This document shows positions 13,301 through 16,957 of a stretch of DNA of 16,957 nucleotides, piece after piece. The first letter of the stretch is position 1. The number at the start of each line of letters is the position of its first letter. A program made the translations under genes and the position numbers. Under the pieces are notes generated by a model, which saw only the letters and a list, made by a program, of their open reading frames with translations, made no database searches and had not been told where the DNA came from. Source of the DNA: Nitrospiria bacterium (GTDB lineage Bacteria > Nitrospirota > Nitrospiria > Nitrospirales > UBA8639); NCBI GenBank assembly GCA_030430725.1, contig JAUIKP010000016.1:1-16957 (forward strand). The letters are read 5' to 3'.

Positions 13301-16088
13301 CGATACCTTTGCCCTGGCTACCGACGCGCCAGGGCAGGACACTTCCGGCGGCAACTACCATGTCCGCGTGTCCACGGCTGCCGGTACGGCGATCGTCAGC
13401 ATCATTAAGCAGGGCGGGGGCACCTTTAGCGAAGCGGAGGTAGAAACGCTGATCAAAGCCATTCAATACCAGCACACGGATACGGACGCTCCCACCGACG
13501 GGAACCGGCTGATCGAGATAAGGGTGAACGACGGCACCACGGACAGTGCCGCCGCCCGCACCACCATCAATGTGGATCCGGTCAATGACCAGCCGACTGC
13601 CACGATTAGTCCGGTATCCTACGGAATGAATGAAGATGACACGTTCAGGCCTTTAGGCGGAGTGAGCGTTTCAGACAGTGATTCCGGAGCGAATGTCATT
13701 TCTGTCACCCTGTCTGTGAATGACGGCATTCTGAGATTGGTGACCACAACCGGCCTCACCTTTACCGGCGGGGCGAACGACAGTGCCACGATGACTGTCA
13801 CCGGCACCACGACCAATCTCAATAATGCATTGGCCACGCTTATGTACCAACCAAACGCGGATTTTGACGCCTCTGATCTGCTGACCTTGAGTGTTGATGA
13901 TTTGGGCAACACGGGTGGTGGGTCTCTTACCCACATGGATACGGCCACTATCACGGTTACTCCCATCAATGACCCGCCGGTGGTGGATCTTGATGCTAAT
14001 GACAGTTCCGGGGCCACCATCAACGACTATGCGGTTACCTTTACCGAAGGGGGCGTGCCCATTGCCATCGGCGACATCGACACGGATGTGGTCGACCCGG
14101 ACAATACCACCTTCGCCTATGTGAAACTGGGCGTGAGCGGTCTGCTGGACGGCAATGCCGAGACGCTCGTGCTCGACGGCGACACCTTTACTCTGGCGAC
14201 CGCCGTGGCCGGACAGGACACCACCGGCGGAAACTATCATGTGATGCTCGCCACCGGGGCCGGAACAGCCACTGTCACAATTACCAAACAAGGAGGCGGG
14301 ACATTTACCGAGGCCGAGACGGAGACCTTGATCCAGGCGATTCAGTACCAGCACACGGATACGAACGCTCCCACCGATGGAAACCGGTTAATCGACGTCT
14401 ATGTCAACGACGGCACGGCAGACAGCGCGGCCGCACGAACGACCATCAACGTCGATCCCGTCAATGATCCCCCGGTTGCCGTGGGGGACGGTTTTATCGT
14501 CAACGAAGGGTCGACCACCCGGCTGAACCTTTCCAACAATGACAGCGATCCGGATGACGCGTTGGATCTGACCAGCATCACGATTGTCTCCGGCCCCGCC
14601 AATGGCATCATCACGAGCATTAATTCCGATGGGTCGGTGGATTATACTCATAACGGCTCCGAAACCCTCTCTGATAGTTTCACCTATACGATCCGGGATC
14701 TCTCCGGCCTCCCCTCGAATACGGTCACGGTGGACGTGACCGTGGCCCCGGTCAACGATCCCCCCACAGCAATAGCCGACAGCTTCACCGTCAACGAGGG
14801 ATCCACGAATACGCTGAATCTTTCCAACAATGATACCGATCCGGATGACGCGTTGGATCTGACCAGCATCACGATTGTCTCCGGCCCCGCCAATGGCACC
14901 ATCACGAGCATTAATCCCGATGGGACGGTGGAGTATACTCATAACGGCTCCGAAACCCTCTCTGATAGTTTCACCTATACGATCCGGGATCTCTCCGGCG
15001 CCACATCCAATCCCATCAGAGTGGACGTGACCGTGACCCCGGTCAACGATGCTCCCGTCATCACCTCCGATGGAGGAAGTGCCACCGCCAATATTTCCGT
15101 GACCACCGGCACTGCGGCGGTGACGGATGTGCATGCCACAGATGCAGAGAACAATCCTCTGACCTACAGCATTGTAGGCGGTGTCGATGCGGCGTTATTC
15201 ACCATCGATCCCGCGACCGGGGTCCTGACATTCATCACCGCTCCGGATTTCCAGGCACCTGGCGATGTCGGAGCCGATAACATCTATGACGTGATCGTCC
15301 AGGTCTCCGATGGCACAACCGTCGATACGCAGGCCATCGCCGTCACGGTGACCCAAGCCAATGTCCCGCCCCAAATTTTTATTCCCCCTCCCCCACCGGA
15401 TCCTGCGCCCTCATCCGATCCCCCACCTAGAGAGGCCGGGGAAGACACTTCGGAGGACCAGGCGCCGGGCAATGGGGGCAGTCTTGATCCCGGCTCGCCA
15501 GGGAATATCCCTGACGGCGGCCAGGGCTCCACCATCACAAACGCCAAAAATTCCGTAACGGAGAATTCGCCGGGACGACAGGAATTGCCCGCTAAGCAAG
15601 AGGATGAAGCTCGCACGGGCCTCGTGGGGATAGTGAGTGACATGTGGAGTGTGCTCAGGAAGCCCCTAGATATCACAGGCTTCAAGGATGAAATCCGGTC
15701 TTTATTGACGAAGTCGAGATTTCTTCAGGATCTGGATCGCGTCCGCGACAATGTTCAGGAGGTCGCGGACACGGAACAAACCTATTTGGCCTCCAGCATT
15801 GCGGTCTCCACCGGATTGTCGATCGGCTATGTCGTCTGGCTCCTGCGTAGCGGCGTGCTATTGACGGCCCTGCTTTCGTCGGTGCCGGCCTGGCAGTTTG
15901 TGAACCCCCTGTTGGTGCTGGATGCCGCGGGGAAAAAGAAACGACAACAGGGGCAGAAAGGCGTGGACGGCGATTCGGTGGAGTCCCTGTTTGAGAAACC
16001 CACCGCATCTGCCGAGATGGGTGAGGAGAAGACCGGGGCCGCCGCTAAAACCCTTCGAGCCCGGTGGTTCCATTGGAATAAGGGATGA
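10329..16088 (+). CDS. Giant multidomain envelope protein (LEPR-type N-terminus, DUF4347, beta-helix, propeller, cadherin/Ig-like repeats, C-terminal membrane hairpin)
   Basis: 1,919 residues from ATG 10329, chosen because GAGG lies 12 bases upstream; a GTG at 10248 would add 27 basic residues. Order: LALEPRILFDGAA (5-17), the N-terminal signature of large 'LEPR-XLL' proteins; DUF4347 (about 75-240, YGC at 171-173); a right-handed beta-helix of the choice-of-anchor-Q type (about 241-547, TNTNDAGAGSLRQAI, ending PDIGAYEY); seven FVVVW-type repeats (about 551-920), probably a beta-propeller; repeat A1, a different Ig-like unit, repeat A2, repeats B1 and B2, and a cadherin-like unit, mostly joined by PVNDxP (about 925-1680); a Pro-rich linker (IPPPPPDPAP); and a C-terminal part with two hydrophobic segments (about 1819-1864, SIGYVVWLLRSGVLLTALL), then a basic polar tail. 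No Sec signal, RTX repeats or sortase motif. Likely adhesin or surface-contact protein exported by the divergent operon. ATGA overlap with the PAS gene. Confidence 0.88.
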   Translation: MKTLLALEPRILFDGAALVTGAEVAQDQTSQDQSMPGTDTDAANNSGEPMASAHEADWADSLLLAAPTPSDHREMVFIDTRVEDYQTLMKGIHPSAEVILLDGGRDGLEQIAEVLKGRNAVDAIHLIGEGTEAELHLGTAFLTNDSISNHYAALLSQIGQSLSADADLLIYGCTFGRGQAGFSAIQTLAELTGADIAASTDRTGHVSEYANWELEVATGVIETSVVIGEATQEAWEGVLATFTVTNTNDAGAGSLRQAIIDANAAPGTDTIIVPIGTYLLTTGQLQIDDNVIITGAGAANTIIDGNANGRVFETRGSSTTTMSGITIQNGSASNNGAGVYVNNSSILNLSDARLTNNDGTGGDGGAFHVHGTLNLNRVLIDNNLADKGAGIYFHGAVGGSLTNVTISGNTAVNEGGGIWTENPITIMNSTIAFNTAPIGGGVYDKNGMEITLTNSILHNPGSPNSFGTLISGGNNIDSDGTAGLGDPLDGQDPMLGGLADNGGPTWTHALLAGSPALNAGTTSGAPAVDQRGLTRDAAPDIGAYEYKSSAFVSKNEFMVNAPSGDNEMMSGPLRGAERAVDIAPNGDYVVVWTNGTSNDKVYAKVFDASGNQKVAQFQVNIGGGTNNWTDVAVDDSGNFVITWTQGNEVFMRRFLANGTAVDAGDVMVNTGTANTQQNPSVNMNGNGNFVIAWEGDGGGNEGIFVRQGTFGGGLVGSDITVNTATAAKDPSVGIDDSGNFVVVWDNGSDVFFQLYNNAGVPQNSGQVDVILQASAGGAAVDMSGDGRFTVAYRATVLDVDVYVRQFDATGNSLFLPKTVNTTTLLTTQTNPSVTMDDIGEFIVVWEGTGNQPGQVDGSGVFGQKFNAGGQKIGFEFLINQTTANTQDRASVAMLDRDNFVAVWTGSDGAQTDIFARQFGSTATPTLDLDVNNSSGALDNDYAFTFTEDDGPTAIADSDTDLADGDSTTFAYVTLSVSGLLDGNAEVLILDGDTFALATDAPGQDTSGGNYHVRVSTAAGTAIVSIIKQGGGTFSEAEVETLIKAIQYQHTDTDAPTDGNRLIEIRVNDGTTDSAAARTTINVDPVNDQPTATISPVSYGMNEDDTFRPLGGVSVSDSDSGANVISVTLSVNDGILRLVTTTGLTFTGGANDSATMTVTGTTTNLNNALATLMYQPNADFDASDLLTLSVDDLGNTGGGSLTHMDTATITVTPINDPPVVDLDANDSSGATINDYAVTFTEGGVPIAIGDIDTDVVDPDNTTFAYVKLGVSGLLDGNAETLVLDGDTFTLATAVAGQDTTGGNYHVMLATGAGTATVTITKQGGGTFTEAETETLIQAIQYQHTDTNAPTDGNRLIDVYVNDGTADSAAARTTINVDPVNDPPVAVGDGFIVNEGSTTRLNLSNNDSDPDDALDLTSITIVSGPANGIITSINSDGSVDYTHNGSETLSDSFTYTIRDLSGLPSNTVTVDVTVAPVNDPPTAIADSFTVNEGSTNTLNLSNNDTDPDDALDLTSITIVSGPANGTITSINPDGTVEYTHNGSETLSDSFTYTIRDLSGATSNPIRVDVTVTPVNDAPVITSDGGSATANISVTTGTAAVTDVHATDAENNPLTYSIVGGVDAALFTIDPATGVLTFITAPDFQAPGDVGADNIYDVIVQVSDGTTVDTQAIAVTVTQANVPPQIFIPPPPPDPAPSSDPPPREAGEDTSEDQAPGNGGSLDPGSPGNIPDGGQGSTITNAKNSVTENSPGRQELPAKQEDEARTGLVGIVSDMWSVLRKPLDITGFKDEIRSLLTKSRFLQDLDRVRDNVQEVADTEQTYLASSIAVSTGLSIGYVVWLLRSGVLLTALLSSVPAWQFVNPLLVLDAAGKKKRQQGQKGVDGDSVESLFEKPTASAEMGEEKTGAAAKTLRARWFHWNKG
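13104..13595 (+). repeat. 164-residue repeat A, copy 1, in the giant gene
   Basis: Encodes LDLDVNNSSGALDNDYAFTF through to INVDPVNDQP. It is the same length as copy 2 (13983-14474) and closely similar in protein sequence (shared SGLLDGNAE, LDGDTF, KQGGGTF, AIQYQHTDT and APTDGNRLI). The DNA has diverged noticeably, so the duplication is not recent. Predicted extracellular beta-sandwich of the cadherin-like class. Confidence 0.85.
13983..14474 (+). repeat. 164-residue repeat A, copy 2, in the giant gene
   Basis: Second copy of repeat A, separated from the first by a 129-residue unrelated Ig-like unit (13596-13982). It ends in the linker NVDPVNDPP that recurs between the following units. Confidence 0.85.
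14475..15056 (+). repeat. Tandem 291-bp repeat B (two copies) in the giant gene
   Basis: Two head-to-tail units of 97 codons, 14475-14765 and 14766-15056. Over the middle (about 14551-14700 versus 14842-14991) the DNA is almost identical, including silent positions, encoding LDLTSITIVSGPANG and YTHNGSETLSDSFTYTIRD. The family is the Ig-like/cadherin-like repeat common in large bacterial adhesins. Confidence 0.9.
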
Positions 16089-16957
16089 ACATTCTTTCGA
16101 CAAAATCTCGTCTGGCTTTCGGCCAGGTCAGTCTCCTTATCAGTGTGTTGCTGGCAGCAAGCTTGTGTGGTCTGATGCCGGACCGAACCGGAGCGGTTCG
16201 CCAGGGACGTGCGGCTCTGGCCGAATCCATAGCGGCCAATAGTACGATCCTAATTACCCAGGAAGATGTTGACCGCCTGGAGGGGATTTTACAGTTAGTC
16301 GTGGACCGTAACCCAGACCTATTGTCTGCCGGATTGCGAACTGAATCGGGTGATTGGCTTGTCACGATAGGTGACCATGAGAACCATTGGCGGGACAACA
16401 ATTCAGACTATTCATCCAATACCCAGGTGACCGTCGCTATCTGGGAAGGGGAAGACAAATGGGGCCAGGTCGAACTGCGGTTTACACCGTTAAGTAACGA
16501 AGGCTGGCTCGGGTACATCACCGGCCCACAACCACAACTTCTGTTGTTTGTGGGTCTGATGTGTTTCATCGGATTTTATCTGTATTTGGGAAAAATGTTG
16601 AAGCAACTCGATCCCTCACAGGCTGTTCCTGAGCGTGTGCGATCCGCTCTGGATACGATGGCGGAAGGACTCCTGGTGCTCGACAACAAAGGGCAAATCA
16701 TGCTGGCCAATCGGGCCTTTGCCACATTGTTGACCAAGACGCCTGAAGCGCTCTTGGGTCAAGCGGTCGAAGCGTTTCCCTGGTCGGACATCGAAGGCCA
16801 TCCGTTGGCACCGGGGACACACCCCTGGCACATCGCATTGAATTCGGGAGAGGCGCAAAAGAACGAACGCGTCCGATTGACTCTGTCCGACGGCAGACGG
16901 CTGACGTTCATGATTAACTGCTCCCCTATCCTTGGCAGCGGGGCCAAAAATGTCGGG
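16085..16957 (+). CDS. Membrane sensor protein with PAS domain (3' truncated by window end)
   Basis: 291 codons are visible from ATG 16085 to the window edge, in an open frame without a stop. It begins MNILSTKSRLAFGQVSLLIS. One membrane helix lies at about 13-31, an extracytoplasmic domain at about 32-150 (not a recognised family), and a second helix at about 151-172 (LLLFVGLMCFIGFYLYLGKML). A PAS domain starts near 185: ALDTMAEGLLVLDNKGQIML then NRAFATLLTKTPEALLGQ. The output module (histidine kinase, GGDEF/EAL or other) lies beyond the window. The start overlaps the stop of the giant protein gene (ATGA, 16085-16088), implying coupled expression and a shared function, probably sensing the state of the giant envelope protein or the surface it contacts. 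Confidence 0.88.
   Translation, partial: MNILSTKSRLAFGQVSLLISVLLAASLCGLMPDRTGAVRQGRAALAESIAANSTILITQEDVDRLEGILQLVVDRNPDLLSAGLRTESGDWLVTIGDHENHWRDNNSDYSSNTQVTVAIWEGEDKWGQVELRFTPLSNEGWLGYITGPQPQLLLFVGLMCFIGFYLYLGKMLKQLDPSQAVPERVRSALDTMAEGLLVLDNKGQIMLANRAFATLLTKTPEALLGQAVEAFPWSDIEGHPLAPGTHPWHIALNSGEAQKNERVRLTLSDGRRLTFMINCSPILGSGAKNVG

Noticed and set aside
13671..14354. Minus-strand open frame of 227 codons
   Set aside because: Antisense to repeat A and its neighbour. Composition is unlike a real protein, and the sense strand carries clear domains.
14475..15056. CRISPR-like or mobile repeat
   Set aside because: The repeat units are in-frame 97-codon protein domains with no spacers. It is a coding repeat.
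14388..15134. Minus-strand open frame of 248 codons
   Set aside because: It lies antisense to the repeat B region of the giant gene, its translation is Gly/Arg/His/Asp-rich and periodic, and it mirrors the 291-bp repeat. It is a shadow.
10329..16088. Type I secretion RTX adhesin, sortase-anchored or PEP-CTERM protein
   Set aside because: I found no GGxGxD nonapeptide repeats, no LPxTG and no PEP motif. The C-terminus is a double hydrophobic segment with a polar tail instead.

Overview
The window is most likely chromosomal DNA of a Gram-negative bacterium: it encodes an outer-membrane factor, periplasmic adaptors and a HDOD protein. Gene style and moderately GC-rich coding DNA would fit Nitrospirota, with a gammaproteobacterium as the alternative. 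This placement is an impression; no rRNA or marker gene is present.

Layout. Positions 1-147 hold the 3' end of a membrane-protein gene, followed by about 350 bases without a gene. A HDOD-domain gene runs 502-1368 (+). Positions 1576-2478 are a graveyard: an IS30-type transposase remnant, then decayed copies of an AbrB-type antitoxin gene, of the 5' end of a PIN toxin gene, and (minus strand) of the 3' end of the M50 gene. The intact versions of these last three lie immediately to the right in the same order, so this looks like an old tandem duplication of which the left copy has rotted. The intact vapBC-like pair (2593-3227, +) converges on a four-gene minus-strand cluster.

The core is that cluster (reading 9546 to 3287: TolC-type outer-membrane factor, secreted HlyD-type adaptor, GAF-TM-HlyD hybrid, M50 membrane metalloprotease fused to an HlyD-type arm) and two divergent plus-strand genes: a protein of about 1,919 residues starting with a LEPR-type N-terminal motif (10329-16088) and a PAS-domain sensor protein that runs off the window end (16085-16957). 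Adjacent genes within each half overlap by 4 bp, abut, or lie 48 bp apart.

Inferred working model: the TolC protein and three HlyD-type polypeptides form an envelope-spanning channel. The M50 protein, with a PqqD-like N-terminal domain, sits where a type I secretion ABC ATPase would be expected and may recognise or cut the giant protein or its LEPR leader. The giant protein (DUF4347, beta-helix, probable seven-bladed propeller, cadherin/Ig-like repeats) ends in two hydrophobic segments, so it may stay tethered to the inner membrane and work with the overlapping PAS sensor. No ABC transporter, RTX repeats, sortase motif or PEP-CTERM signal was found in the window. I know of no experimental characterisation of such a set, and it is the most interesting content here.
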